From: Thermoleophilia bacterium
GTDB lineage: Bacteria > Actinomycetota > Thermoleophilia > Miltoncostaeales > Miltoncostaeaceae
Length of the DNA: 43,134 bases
Direction: 5' to 3'
NCBI GenBank assembly: GCA_020848615.1
Contig: JADLHW010000103.1
Span: 1 to 43,134 of the forward strand
The notes under the pieces are model-generated. The model was not told the origin of the DNA. It saw only the letters and a list, made by a program, of their open reading frames with translations, and did not search any database. Within the stretch, counting starts at the first letter, position 1; each line of letters starts with the position of its first letter. Made by a program: the position numbers and the translations under genes. Positions 8,275 to 15,607 of the stretch are shown in pieces.

Positions 8275-9624
8275 CTACCCCAGCAGGGTCTGATGCAGCA
8301 GGAACGCGTTGAGGCAGACGATGAGGGCCACCACCACGACCGCGGCGCCGGTGGTCGCACGGCGGTTCACGAGGTTCCCCATGAGCCCGCGGCTGCTGCA
8401 GAACATGACCAGGGGGATCAGGGCGAAGGGGATGCCGAACGACAGGGCCACCTGGCTCCACACCAGGGCCTGCGAGGGGTTCACGCCGATCGCGACGATG
8501 AGGAGGGCCGGGGCGAGGGTGACCGCGCGGCGCGCGAAGACCGGGATGCGCCGCCGGATGAAGCCCTGCATCACGACCTGGCCGGCGAGGGTGCCCACCG
8601 AGGTCGCCGACAGCCCGGAGGCCAGCAGGGCGATGCCGAACGCCAGGGAGGCGTGCTGCCCCACGATGTCCCGCAGCCCGTCGGAGACCTGGTCGATGTC
8701 CTGCACGCCGGTGAGGCCGCGGCTGTGGAACACCCCGGCGGCCATCACGATCATGCTCATGTTCACCGCGCCGGCGATGAGCATCGCGATGATCACGTCG
8801 GTGCGCTCGAAGCGGAAGATCCGCAGCCGGGCGCGGTCGTCCCGGCCGGTGATGCGCCGCTGCGTGAGCGCCGAGTGCAGGTAGATCACGTGCGGCATCA
8901 CGGTGGCGCCGAGGATGCCGACGGCCAGCATGACGCTGTCGCCCCCGTCGAAGCGCGGCGTGGCGAGTCCCTCCAGGACCCCCGAGCCGGAGGGCTCGGC
9001 GAGCGCCACCTGCACCGCGAACCCCACGAGGATCATGCCCACGAACCCCACGATCACGGCCTCCAGGCGGCGGAAGCCCCCGTAGGTCTGCAGGGCCAGG
9101 ATCCCGAACGAGAACGCCCCGGCGATGACGGCGGCCGGGAACAGCGGGATGCCGAACAGCAGGTTCAGGCCGAGCGCCGCGCCGATCACCTCGGCGAGGT
9201 CCGTCGCCATGGCGATGAGCTCCGCCTGGATCCACAGCAGGATGCTCACGGGCCTGGGGAAGCGCTGCCGGCAGACCTCCGGCAGGTTCATGCCCGTCGC
9301 GATGCCGAGCTTGGCGCTCATCGTCTGGATGAGCATGGCCATGAGGTTCGAGGCCAGCACGACCCACAGCAGCATGTATCCGTACCGGCTGCCGGCGGCC
9401 ACGTTCGTGGCGAAGTTCCCGGGGTCGACGTACGCCACCGCGGCGACGAAGGCGGGCCCGAGGAACGGCCAGAGCCCGCGGAGCCCGCCGGCCTCGGACC
9501 GCAGGGACCGCTCGGCGGCCTCCGCGACGCGTGCCTCTCCCGGCAGGACGGCCTCGACCGGAACGTCGGGGTCGCGGTGGTGCGCGACGAGGGGCCCGCC
9601 GTCCGCCTCGGGTGATTTAGCCAT
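8275..9624 (-). CDS. mntH: Nramp Mn2+ transporter MntH
   Basis: 449 residues with about eleven membrane segments. The Nramp metal-site motifs are present: DPGN at 67-70 in TM1 and MPHVIYLHS in TM6. A 50-residue hydrophilic N-terminus precedes the first helix. It imports Mn2+ (also Fe2+) using the proton gradient. The ATG at 9624 is the only sensible start near the conserved N-terminus; it sits in the centre of a perfect palindrome and has no SD. The next gene is its likely repressor MntR. The frame continues open into the cyclophilin gene region upstream, which is coincidental. Confidence 0.93.
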   Translation of the reverse strand: MAKSPEADGGPLVAHHRDPDVPVEAVLPGEARVAEAAERSLRSEAGGLRGLWPFLGPAFVAAVAYVDPGNFATNVAAGSRYGYMLLWVVLASNLMAMLIQTMSAKLGIATGMNLPEVCRQRFPRPVSILLWIQAELIAMATDLAEVIGAALGLNLLFGIPLFPAAVIAGAFSFGILALQTYGGFRRLEAVIVGFVGMILVGFAVQVALAEPSGSGVLEGLATPRFDGGDSVMLAVGILGATVMPHVIYLHSALTQRRITGRDDRARLRIFRFERTDVIIAMLIAGAVNMSMIVMAAGVFHSRGLTGVQDIDQVSDGLRDIVGQHASLAFGIALLASGLSATSVGTLAGQVVMQGFIRRRIPVFARRAVTLAPALLIVAIGVNPSQALVWSQVALSFGIPFALIPLVMFCSSRGLMGNLVNRRATTGAAVVVVALIVCLNAFLLHQTLLG

Positions 9625-9634
9625 GGCTAAATCA
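9613..9634. promoter_or_regulatory. MntR operator palindrome over the mntH start
   Basis: A perfect 22-bp palindrome, half-site TGATTTAGCCA, centred on CCATGG where the ATG is the mntH start codon. The core TTTAGCC/GGCTAAA resembles DtxR/MntR-family boxes built from TTAG(G/C) half-sites. Binding here would block initiation or early elongation. It is one of the most AT-rich spots in the window. Confidence 0.75.
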
Positions 9635-9669
9635 GAGCAGCGTTCACCGTTCTCCGCAAACGGCTCCCG

Positions 9670-9684
9670 GCCGGGACACCCGGC
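9670..9684 (-). terminator. Weak hairpin after cyclophilin gene
   Basis: GCCGGG-ACA-CCCGGC, 9 nt past the cyclophilin stop and before the mntH operator. Short stem, no T-tract. Confidence 0.35.
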
Positions 9685-9692
9685 GGGGCGCG

Positions 9693-10385
9693 CTACCGCT
9701 CGTCGACGGTGACCGAGTACAGCCAGGCGGTCTGGCGCGGGACCTGCGCCGCGGGATCGCTGGCGTCGCTGCCCGGGGGCGCCAGCGACTCGATGCGCTT
9801 CGCCGCGTCCTGGCCGTCGGTGACCTCGCCGAACCGCGCGTACTGGTTGGGCAGCTGCGTGCCGTTGGCGCCCGTGACGATGAAGAACTGGCTGCCGCCG
9901 GTGTTCGGCTGGCCCGAGTTCGCCATCGCCACCGAGCCGATCTCGTAGCCGTCGGTGGGCAGCTCGTCCTCGATGTCGTAGCCCGGGCCACCGGTGCCGG
10001 TGGCCGTGGGATCGCCGCCCTGGATGACGAACGACGGGACCACGCGGTGGAACGTGGTGCCGTCGAAGAACTTCTCGCGGGCCAGGAACACGAAGCTGTT
10101 CACGGTCTTCGGCGCGTTCTCGGCGTCCAGCCGGATGACGATGTCGCCGCACGAGGTCCTCAGCGTGGCGGTGTAGGTCTTCGTCGTGTCGATCGACATC
10201 GCCGGAGCCGCGTCGTATTGCTTCGCGGCGTTCTTCGTGGTGGGCGGCGTGGTGGTGCATCCCTCCACGACGCTGGGGCCCGTGGAGGTGGAGGGGCCCG
10301 CGGACGAGTCGGAGCCGCACCCGGCGAGTGCGGCGACGGCGGTCGTGGACATCACGACGGCGAGGATGCTTCGGCGGCTGTTCAT
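9693..10385 (-). CDS. Lipoprotein peptidyl-prolyl isomerase, cyclophilin type
   Basis: 230 residues. The N-terminus (MNSRRSILAVVMSTTAVAALAGC) is a lipoprotein signal with lipobox ALAGC, so the enzyme is tethered outside the cytoplasmic membrane; a Ser/Thr/Pro-rich linker follows. The cyclophilin domain (about 75-225) shows the family core motifs: FHRVVPSFVIQGGDP with the catalytic Arg, and NSGQPNTGGSQFFI. It would help fold secreted proteins. TATCCT lies 8 nt before the ATG, with no SD. Longer in-frame starts exist but would lose the signal peptide. Confidence 0.93.
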   Translation of the reverse strand: MNSRRSILAVVMSTTAVAALAGCGSDSSAGPSTSTGPSVVEGCTTTPPTTKNAAKQYDAAPAMSIDTTKTYTATLRTSCGDIVIRLDAENAPKTVNSFVFLAREKFFDGTTFHRVVPSFVIQGGDPTATGTGGPGYDIEDELPTDGYEIGSVAMANSGQPNTGGSQFFIVTGANGTQLPNQYARFGEVTDGQDAAKRIESLAPPGSDASDPAAQVPRQTAWLYSVTVDER

Positions 10386-10393
10386 CGCCGGGC

Positions 10394-10399
10394 AGGATA
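10394..10399 (-). promoter_or_regulatory. -10 for cyclophilin gene
   Basis: TATCCT on the minus strand, 8 nt before the ATG at 10385; a leader of one or two bases expected. Confidence 0.4.
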
Positions 10400-10458
10400 G
10401 CGGGCGCCCGGGGCGGCCACGGGCATGGAAGGATGCGATCTCCGACCGGGAGGAACCG

Positions 10459-10596
10459 ATGGACGAGACGCCCAGGCGCATCGACCGCTGCCCCACCTGC
10501 GGGGCGGTGGACTTCGAGGAGGTCGAGGACGACGTGGTGCGCTGCCGCAACTGCACGTACCTGTGGGTGCGCGAGCCGGATGGCGGCGGCGACTGA
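10459..10596 (+). CDS. Small zinc-ribbon protein
   Basis: 45 residues (MDETPRRIDRCPTCG...CRNCTYLWV) with two CxxC pairs (Cys11/Cys14 and Cys30/Cys33) spaced as in a zinc ribbon, and an acidic middle. The ATG follows GGGAGGAACC, a strong SD, which identifies this as a true small gene. It may bind RNA, protein or DNA; no function assigned. It is divergent from the cyclophilin gene and converges on the ABC permease with a 3-bp gap. Confidence 0.8.
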   Translation: MDETPRRIDRCPTCGAVDFEEVEDDVVRCRNCTYLWVREPDGGGD

Positions 10597-10599
10597 CCG

Positions 10600-11391
10600 T
10601 CAGGTGCGCAGGCCCTCGCCGCGCTCGAACAGCCACCACGACCAGGCGAGCATGAGCGCCGCCAGGCCGCCGGACACCCCGAAGCTGATCCAGGGATCCA
10701 CGTCGGCGCGTCCCAGCAGCCCGTACCGGCCCGCCTCGACCATGTAGAGGATGGGGTCCAGGTGCGACACGGCCTCCCACGGGGCGTCGAGGGACTGCAC
10801 CGAGTAGAAGACGCCGCCCAGGAAGACGAGCGGCTGGATCACGAGGCTCCCCACGAAGGACTGCAGCTCCCAGCTGCGGGAGTACAGCCCCACGACCGTC
10901 CCCAGGCCCGAGAACGCGAGGGCGGCCAGCAGCAGCGCCAGCAGGAAGGCCGCGGGGTGGCGCAGCGGGAAGGCCACGAACACGCGGGCGGCCCCGAGGG
11001 TGAGCAGCCCGATGACCAGGCCGCGGATGACGCCGCCGGAGGTGTAGGCCACCGCCAGCTGGGCGGGGGTCATGGGGCTGGAGACCGGGTCCTCGATGAA
11101 GCCGTCGCTGCGGGCCTGGAACAGCGTGGTCGCGTTGTTGGCGAACGCTGCGGTGGCGACCCCCATGAGCGTGAGGCCGGGGACGATGAACTGCTCGTAC
11201 GGCACCCCGCCGACCGTGCGGATCGAGTTCCCCAGGGCCAGCCCGAACACCACCACGAACAGGGCGGACGCCGTGACCTGCGGGGCGATGGTCTGCGGCC
11301 ACAGGCGCACCACGCGGCGCACGACCTCGCGCTCCACCAGCGCCAGCACGCCCAGCCACTGGCCGCGCCGCAGATCACCGCCGCCGTTCAC
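10600..11391 (-). CDS. ABC-2 type exporter permease
   Basis: 263 residues with six predicted membrane segments, ABC-2 family (YadH/DrrB-like). The motif YEQFIVPGLTLMGVATAAF and later GGVFYSVQSLD..W..VSHLDPILYMVEAGRYG are typical. Starts with GTG at 11391, overlapping the ATPase stop as GTGA, so it is made together with that subunit. Substrate unknown; family members export drugs, lipids or polysaccharides. Confidence 0.9.
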   Translation of the reverse strand: MNGGGDLRRGQWLGVLALVEREVVRRVVRLWPQTIAPQVTASALFVVVFGLALGNSIRTVGGVPYEQFIVPGLTLMGVATAAFANNATTLFQARSDGFIEDPVSSPMTPAQLAVAYTSGGVIRGLVIGLLTLGAARVFVAFPLRHPAAFLLALLLAALAFSGLGTVVGLYSRSWELQSFVGSLVIQPLVFLGGVFYSVQSLDAPWEAVSHLDPILYMVEAGRYGLLGRADVDPWISFGVSGGLAALMLAWSWWLFERGEGLRT

Positions 11392-12134
11392 CGGCCCACC
11401 AGCCGCAGGTACACGTCCTCGAGGCGCTCCGCGCCGAACCTGCTGATGAGCTCCGGCGGCTCCCCCTGCGCGGCGATGCGGCCGGCCCGGATGAACGCGA
11501 CCCGCTCGCACAGGGCCTCCGCCTCCTCCAGGTAGTGCGTGGTGAGCAGGATCGTGGTGCCGTCGGCGTGGAGCCGGCGGATGTACTGCCACAGGTCCAG
11601 GCGCAGCTCGATGTCCACGCCCGCCGTGGGCTCGTCCAGGATCACCAGCGGCGGCCGGTGCACGAGGGCCCGGGCCAGCACCAGGCGGCGCTTCATGCCG
11701 CCGGACAGCCGGTTGGGGAGCACGGTGGCCTTGTCGGCGAGGTCGAACACCTCCAGCAGCTCGTCCGTGCGCGCGGCGGCGTCACCCCGGGTCATCCCGA
11801 AGTACCGGCCGTGGAGCTCCAGCACGCGCCGCACCGTCACGAAGCGGTCCAGGCCGGCGTCCTGCGGTGCGTACCCGATGAGCCGGCGGCTCTCCGCCGC
11901 GGTGGCGCCGTCCGTGCGCCGCCCGAACACCTCGATGTGCCCGCCGTCCGGCCGGGTGAGCCCCACGATGCTGCGGATGAGGGTGGTCTTGCCCGCGCCG
12001 TTGGGGCCGAGCAGGCCGAAGAACGCGCCGCGCGGCACGTCGAGGTCGAGGCCGTCCAGCGCCAGGACGTCCCCGGGGAAGGCCTTGGCGACGCCCCGGC
12101 AGGCGAGCGCCGTGATGTGGTCACCCGGATCCAC
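11388..12134 (-). CDS. ABC exporter ATP-binding subunit
   Basis: 248 residues. Walker A GPNGAGKTT, Q-loop YAPQDAGLD, signature LSGGMKRR, Walker B LVILDEPTAGVD and switch His in TTHYLEEAE. The DrrA/YadG/CcmA class pairs with an ABC-2 permease, here the next gene. The start is GTG 12134 with TACCCT 8 nt upstream and no SD. It hydrolyses ATP to drive export by the permease; substrate not deducible. Confidence 0.93.
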   Translation of the reverse strand: MDPGDHITALACRGVAKAFPGDVLALDGLDLDVPRGAFFGLLGPNGAGKTTLIRSIVGLTRPDGGHIEVFGRRTDGATAAESRRLIGYAPQDAGLDRFVTVRRVLELHGRYFGMTRGDAAARTDELLEVFDLADKATVLPNRLSGGMKRRLVLARALVHRPPLVILDEPTAGVDIELRLDLWQYIRRLHADGTTILLTTHYLEEAEALCERVAFIRAGRIAAQGEPPELISRFGAERLEDVYLRLVGR

Positions 12135-12142
12135 GGCCGGTC

Positions 12143-12148
12143 AGGGTA
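12143..12148 (-). promoter_or_regulatory. -10 for the ABC exporter operon
   Basis: TACCCT on the minus strand, 8 nt before the GTG start at 12134. Confidence 0.4.
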
Positions 12149-12210
12149 GCGCCCACGGGCCCGGACGTTCGCCCTTCCCGCCGGGCCCCGGGGATGCGAC
12201 GCTTCCGGCG

Positions 12211-13347
12211 ATGACTGATCTCGGACACGTCGCCCTCGGCTCCTGGAGCGGTGGGCGCTTCATGCACTTCGGCGAGGCGCTCGACGACGAGCGGTACCTC
12301 GCCCTCATCCGGCCCGGCGACGACATCGGCACCGTCGTCACCGCGGACGTCTACGGGCAGGGCGCCGCCGACACCGCCGTCGGCCGGGCCCTGCGGGACC
12401 TGCCCCGCGGCGACTACGCGCTGGTGGGGATGATCGGGCACGACTTCTACCGGGGCGAGCGGGCGGGATCGAAGGGGTTCCCGCGCTTCACGGACCCGCA
12501 GCTGCGTGCGCCGGAGAAGTACGCCGACTACCTGCGCATGGCCGCCGAGAAGAGCCTCGAGCGGTGCGGCGCGGACCACTTCGACCTGCTCATGCTGCAC
12601 AACCCCGACCGCGTGGGCTACGGCAGCCCGGTGGTGTGGGAGCAGGGCATGGCGCGGCTGAAGGAGGAGGGGCTCACCCGCATGCTGGGCGTCGCCCCCG
12701 GTCCCGCCAACGGCTTCACCCTCGACATCATCCGCTGCGTGGAGCGGTACGGCAGCCTCCTCGACTGGGCGATGATCATCCTCAACCCGTTCGAGCCGTG
12801 GCCCGGGCGCATGGTGCTGCCGGCATGCGCCGACCAGGACGTGAAGGTGCTGGCGCGGGTCGTGGACTACGGCGGCGTCTTCCACGACGACCTGAAGGCG
12901 GAGGGCGACCTGGGCCACCACGACCACCGTGCGTTCCGCCCGGAGGGATGGGTGGCGGCCGCCCGCGAGCGGCTGGAGCGCATCCGGCCCATCGCGGACC
13001 GCCACGGCCTCACGCCGCTGCAGCTGTCGTGCCAGTGGACGCTGGCGCAGGACCGGGTGCACAGCGTGGTCCCGACGCTCATCCAGGAGGCCTCACCGGG
13101 CGCGAAGTCCGCGGAGGAGCAGCGCGCGGACCTCGCCGCCGTGCCGCGCGAGATCGTCCTCACCGCGGACGAGATCGCGGAGATCGGGGAGGTGGGGGAC
13201 AACACGGGCTGCATGGCGCTGAAGGGCGGCTCCCCTGCGCACACCGGCCCGGAGGCGGCCGATGCCTGGCCCCTCGACGACGACCTGCGCCGCATCGCGG
13301 ACCGCTGGGGCATCACGCCCGAGCGGGACCTCGTGATGGCCGGGTAG
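12211..13347 (+). CDS. Aldo/keto reductase-fold protein lacking part of the tetrad
   Basis: 378 residues of the aldo/keto reductase superfamily: TADVYGQGAADTAVGRAL, then FDLLMLHNPD and a C-terminal LQLSCQWTLAQ barrel end. Of the Asp-Tyr-Lys-His tetrad, Tyr48 and His130 are present, but the Asp position (DTADVYG in relatives) is Val43 and the Lys strand reads ALVGMIGHDF, with no Lys. A GFPRF insertion follows at about 89-93. A long tail (from about 300) ends NTGCMALKGGSP...WGITPERDL. Such changes suggest a different chemistry or a non-enzyme role; I recall similar actinobacterial proteins but no assigned function. The ATG at 12211 begins the conserved region; no clear SD. Divergent from the ABC operon. 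Confidence 0.8.
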   Translation: MTDLGHVALGSWSGGRFMHFGEALDDERYLALIRPGDDIGTVVTADVYGQGAADTAVGRALRDLPRGDYALVGMIGHDFYRGERAGSKGFPRFTDPQLRAPEKYADYLRMAAEKSLERCGADHFDLLMLHNPDRVGYGSPVVWEQGMARLKEEGLTRMLGVAPGPANGFTLDIIRCVERYGSLLDWAMIILNPFEPWPGRMVLPACADQDVKVLARVVDYGGVFHDDLKAEGDLGHHDHRAFRPEGWVAAARERLERIRPIADRHGLTPLQLSCQWTLAQDRVHSVVPTLIQEASPGAKSAEEQRADLAAVPREIVLTADEIAEIGEVGDNTGCMALKGGSPAHTGPEAADAWPLDDDLRRIADRWGITPERDLVMAG

Positions 13348-13356
13348 GAGCCGGGC

Positions 13357-13719
13357 TCAGGTCCCGACGGCCACGACCGCGACCGCCACGACGAGGTGGT
13401 CGCGGCCGGGGCCGTGGTCCGTGCCGTTGGGGGTGCGCAGGCCGCCCTGCACGGGGGTCACGGTGACGGTGCCGTAGGGGAACTCGGCGGCGACGGCGTC
13501 GCGGTCCACCTCATCCGGCCGCGGCACGGCGATGGTGACCCCCACGCGCATGTGCGAGCGGTCGCCACCGGGCAGGAGATGCCCGACCCCCGGCAGGGAC
13601 GTGCGGTTGATCGCCTCCCGCACCGCGCGCCGCGCGGCCTTGGTCATGTCCTCGCCCACCAGGTCCACGCCCATCCCCATCTCCAGGAACAGGGGGAACA
13701 GGTGATCCTCCCCGCTCAT
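13357..13719 (-). CDS. Lin0512 family protein
   Basis: 120 residues matching the Lin0512 conserved hypothetical family: FLEMGMGVDLVGEDMTKAARRAVREAI and a glycine-rich middle, with a GTVTVTPVQGGLRTPNG segment near the end. The family is a small alpha/beta protein of unknown role. ATG 13719 overlaps the stop of the diguanylate cyclase gene (ATGA), so the two are translationally coupled. Converges on the aldo/keto reductase gene with a 9-bp gap. Confidence 0.85.
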   Translation of the reverse strand: MSGEDHLFPLFLEMGMGVDLVGEDMTKAARRAVREAINRTSLPGVGHLLPGGDRSHMRVGVTIAVPRPDEVDRDAVAAEFPYGTVTVTPVQGGLRTPNGTDHGPGRDHLVVAVAVVAVGT

Positions 13720-14720
13720 CGCGCGACGGGCTCCCCGCCGCCGTCGCGGACGATGCGGTCACGGCCCGCGGCCTTGGCGCGGTAGAGGGCGCGGTCGGCG
13801 CGCCGCACCAGGTCGGACGCGTCGTTCGCCAGCGACAGCTCGGAGATGCCGATGGACACGGTGAGCCGGCCGACGCTGGCGAACGGGGCCTCGCGCACCG
13901 CGGCCCGGGCGCGGCGGGCGGCGGCCTCCGCCCCGTCTCCGGAGGTGAGGGGCAGGATCCACGCGAACTCCTCGCCGCCGATGCGCGCGACGGACTCCCC
14001 GATGCGGCACGTGGCGGCCAGGCGGCGGGCGACCTCGGCGAGGGCGTCGTCCCCGCGCTGATGCCCGTGCTCGTCGTTGATCCGCTTGAAGTGGTCGACG
14101 TCCAGCAGCGCCAGCGACAGGGGGTGGTGATGCCGCTGGGCCTGCTCGACGGCCACGTGGAAGCGCTCGTCGAAGTGCCGTCGGTTGCCGAGGCCGGTGA
14201 GCGCGTCCGTGCTGGCCAGCGTGGACAGGCGCCGACGGTCCTCCACCCGCACCAGCACCATCGACAGCAGCTGCCCGAACGCCCGCAGGCGGTCCTCGGT
14301 GCCGTCGGGCAGCCTGGCGCCGGACACCACCAGGGCGCCGGCGTTGCGGCCGTCCACCACCACGGGGACCGCCGCCTCCATGAGGTCCGCCTGGCCGGGG
14401 ACCGTCGCGGCATGGGCGACGCGGCCCGACATCGCCCGCTCGAGGGCGCCGCCGGGGAGGGCCGCCACGCGGGTGCCCGGCATGATGGCCTCCGCTCCCG
14501 CGGCGGTGCGCACGCGCAGGATGCCCTCGACCCCGCGCTCCACCACGACCGCGAGGTCGGCGCCGGTCCCGGCGAGTGCGGCGGCCGCCACCCGGGCCAG
14601 CGCCTCCTCCGGCGGCGGGCTGCCCGCGAGGACGCCGATGGCGATGCGCAGCGCATCGCGCTCGAGCTGCGTCTCACGGGCTGGGGGCGCGTCCTGCGGG
14701 GCGCTTCCGTGCCTGGTCAC
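13716..14720 (-). CDS. GAF-GGDEF diguanylate cyclase
   Basis: 334 residues. An N-terminal GAF-like sensor region (about 30-165) precedes a GGDEF domain (about 170-330) with the intact active site GGEEF near 247-251, DVDHFKRINDEHGH upstream, and the typical end ADRALYRAKAAGRDR. It should make c-di-GMP from two GTP. The inhibitory I-site, normally RxxD, reads RIGE, so product inhibition may be altered. No membrane segment or signal peptide: cytosolic. The start GTG 14720 is chosen because it begins the conserved N-terminus; a weak GAGTCT hexamer lies 6 nt upstream. The frame stays open further 5'. Confidence 0.88.
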   Translation of the reverse strand: MTRHGSAPQDAPPARETQLERDALRIAIGVLAGSPPPEEALARVAAAALAGTGADLAVVVERGVEGILRVRTAAGAEAIMPGTRVAALPGGALERAMSGRVAHAATVPGQADLMEAAVPVVVDGRNAGALVVSGARLPDGTEDRLRAFGQLLSMVLVRVEDRRRLSTLASTDALTGLGNRRHFDERFHVAVEQAQRHHHPLSLALLDVDHFKRINDEHGHQRGDDALAEVARRLAATCRIGESVARIGGEEFAWILPLTSGDGAEAAARRARAAVREAPFASVGRLTVSIGISELSLANDASDLVRRADRALYRAKAAGRDRIVRDGGGEPVAR

Positions 14721-14800
14721 GGCCCTAGACTCGCAGCCGCCGGGGTGCGGGGGCAAACCCGCCGCCCGCGGCCCGCGCAACGCGCCGGGTGCCCCCGGGG

Positions 14801-14806
14801 TAGGAT
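14801..14806 (+). promoter_or_regulatory. -10 for lipoprotein gene
   Basis: TAGGAT followed by 9 nt (CGGCGACCG) and ATG. The segment GCGACCGATG is identical to that in front of dnaE. Confidence 0.45.
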
Positions 14807-14815
14807 CGGCGACCG

Positions 14816-15421
14816 ATGAACGTGCCCCGTCGCATCCTCCCCGCCCTGCTCGCGGCCGGTCTCCTGGCCGGGTGCGGTGGCGGCGCGGCGAAGGTCGCGA
14901 CCACCGGCCCGACCACCGCGGCACCGGTCACCACCACGGCCGCGCCGCCCGTCACGACCCCTCCGGCGACCACGATCCCGCTGATCACGGCGCCGCCGGT
15001 CACGGTGACGGTCACGACGCCCACGACCCCCGCCGGCCCGCCGCGGCGCCCCCTGCGCCCCGGCGTCCCCGTCGCGAGCCCCGCGCGGTACACGCGGGAC
15101 ACCGCGCTCGCGTTCAGGGCGCTCACGCGGTTCTCCAACACCCTCCGCGGCGTGGACAGCCCGTCGGAGTTCCGCTCCAGCCTGCGCCTGCTGCGCGCCG
15201 AGCTGAGGATCTTCGACGCCGCCATCCGGCGCCTGCGGGGATACCAGCTCGAGAGCGCCACCCTGGACGGGCAGCGGGCACGGCTGGGCCGCCTGGGACC
15301 GCCCCTGGCGCGCGCGATGAGCAACTTCCTGGACGCGGTGCGGGATGGCGACGTCACCGCCGCCCGTCGGCTGGCGAACGAGATCCAGCGCAGGCTGAAC
15401 GAGTTCCGCGCCGCGCTCTGA
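14816..15421 (+). CDS. Putative lipoprotein with Thr/Pro linker
   Basis: 201 residues. Signal peptide MNVPRRILPALLAAGLLAGC with lipobox LLAGC. A Thr/Pro/Val-rich linker (about 25-80) spans the envelope, then a helical domain of about 115 residues (RYTRDTALAFRALTRFSNTLRG...RRLANEIQRRLNEFRAAL). The charged heptad-like helices suggest a small bundle. No family recognised. Divergent from the diguanylate cyclase gene; followed by a short hairpin. Confidence 0.8.
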   Translation: MNVPRRILPALLAAGLLAGCGGGAAKVATTGPTTAAPVTTTAAPPVTTPPATTIPLITAPPVTVTVTTPTTPAGPPRRPLRPGVPVASPARYTRDTALAFRALTRFSNTLRGVDSPSEFRSSLRLLRAELRIFDAAIRRLRGYQLESATLDGQRARLGRLGPPLARAMSNFLDAVRDGDVTAARRLANEIQRRLNEFRAAL

Positions 15422-15428
15422 TCGCCCG

Positions 15429-15446
15429 GCACCCACGAAAGGGTGC
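15429..15446 (+). terminator. Hairpin after lipoprotein gene
   Basis: GCACCC-ACGAAA-GGGTGC, 7 nt past the stop, followed by a partly T-rich stretch (CATTTCCGGTTTTGG). A modest intrinsic terminator separating the lipoprotein from terC. Confidence 0.5.
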
Positions 15447-15476
15447 TCGACATTTCCGGTTTTGGTGATCGCCTGA

Positions 15477-15482
15477 TACGGT
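15477..15482 (+). promoter_or_regulatory. -10 for the terC riboswitch transcript
   Basis: TACGGT places the transcript start near 15489, at the 5' edge of the riboswitch core. Confidence 0.4.
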
Positions 15483-15488
15483 GACCGC

Positions 15489-15606
15489 GCGGAGGGGAGT
15501 ACCCCGTCAGCGCGCGGTCGTCAGCCCGGCACCAGCCCGGCCGCGGCACCCCGATCGGGGTGGGGAAGACCTCGGCTCGACGTCATCGACGAGACCGGGA
15601 GTCCCC
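15489..15606 (+). ncRNA. Putative yybP-ykoY Mn2+ riboswitch
   Basis: The leader of terC starts with GGAGGGGAGTACCCC, matching the conserved GGGGAGUA entry of the yybP-ykoY class. It continues with GGTCGTCAGCC and ends with CGAGACCGGGAGTCCCC. The terminal TCCCC can pair with the 5' GGGGA to close P1. The GGGAG just before the start codon is the only SD candidate and lies in the 3' strand, so folding would gate translation. The class binds Mn2+ and commonly controls TerC-type exporters. Called from motifs and position, not from a covariance search. Confidence 0.75.
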
Positions 15607-15607
15607 T

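Noticed and set aside
6473-9367. Minus-strand frame of 964 codons
   Set aside because: Only its last 184 codons (6473-7024) are a real gene; the rest is out of frame under mntR and mntH.
13716-14720. Lin0512/GGDEF pair as a CBASS-like defence module
   Set aside because: GGEEF with GAF is an ordinary diguanylate cyclase, and there is no effector gene.
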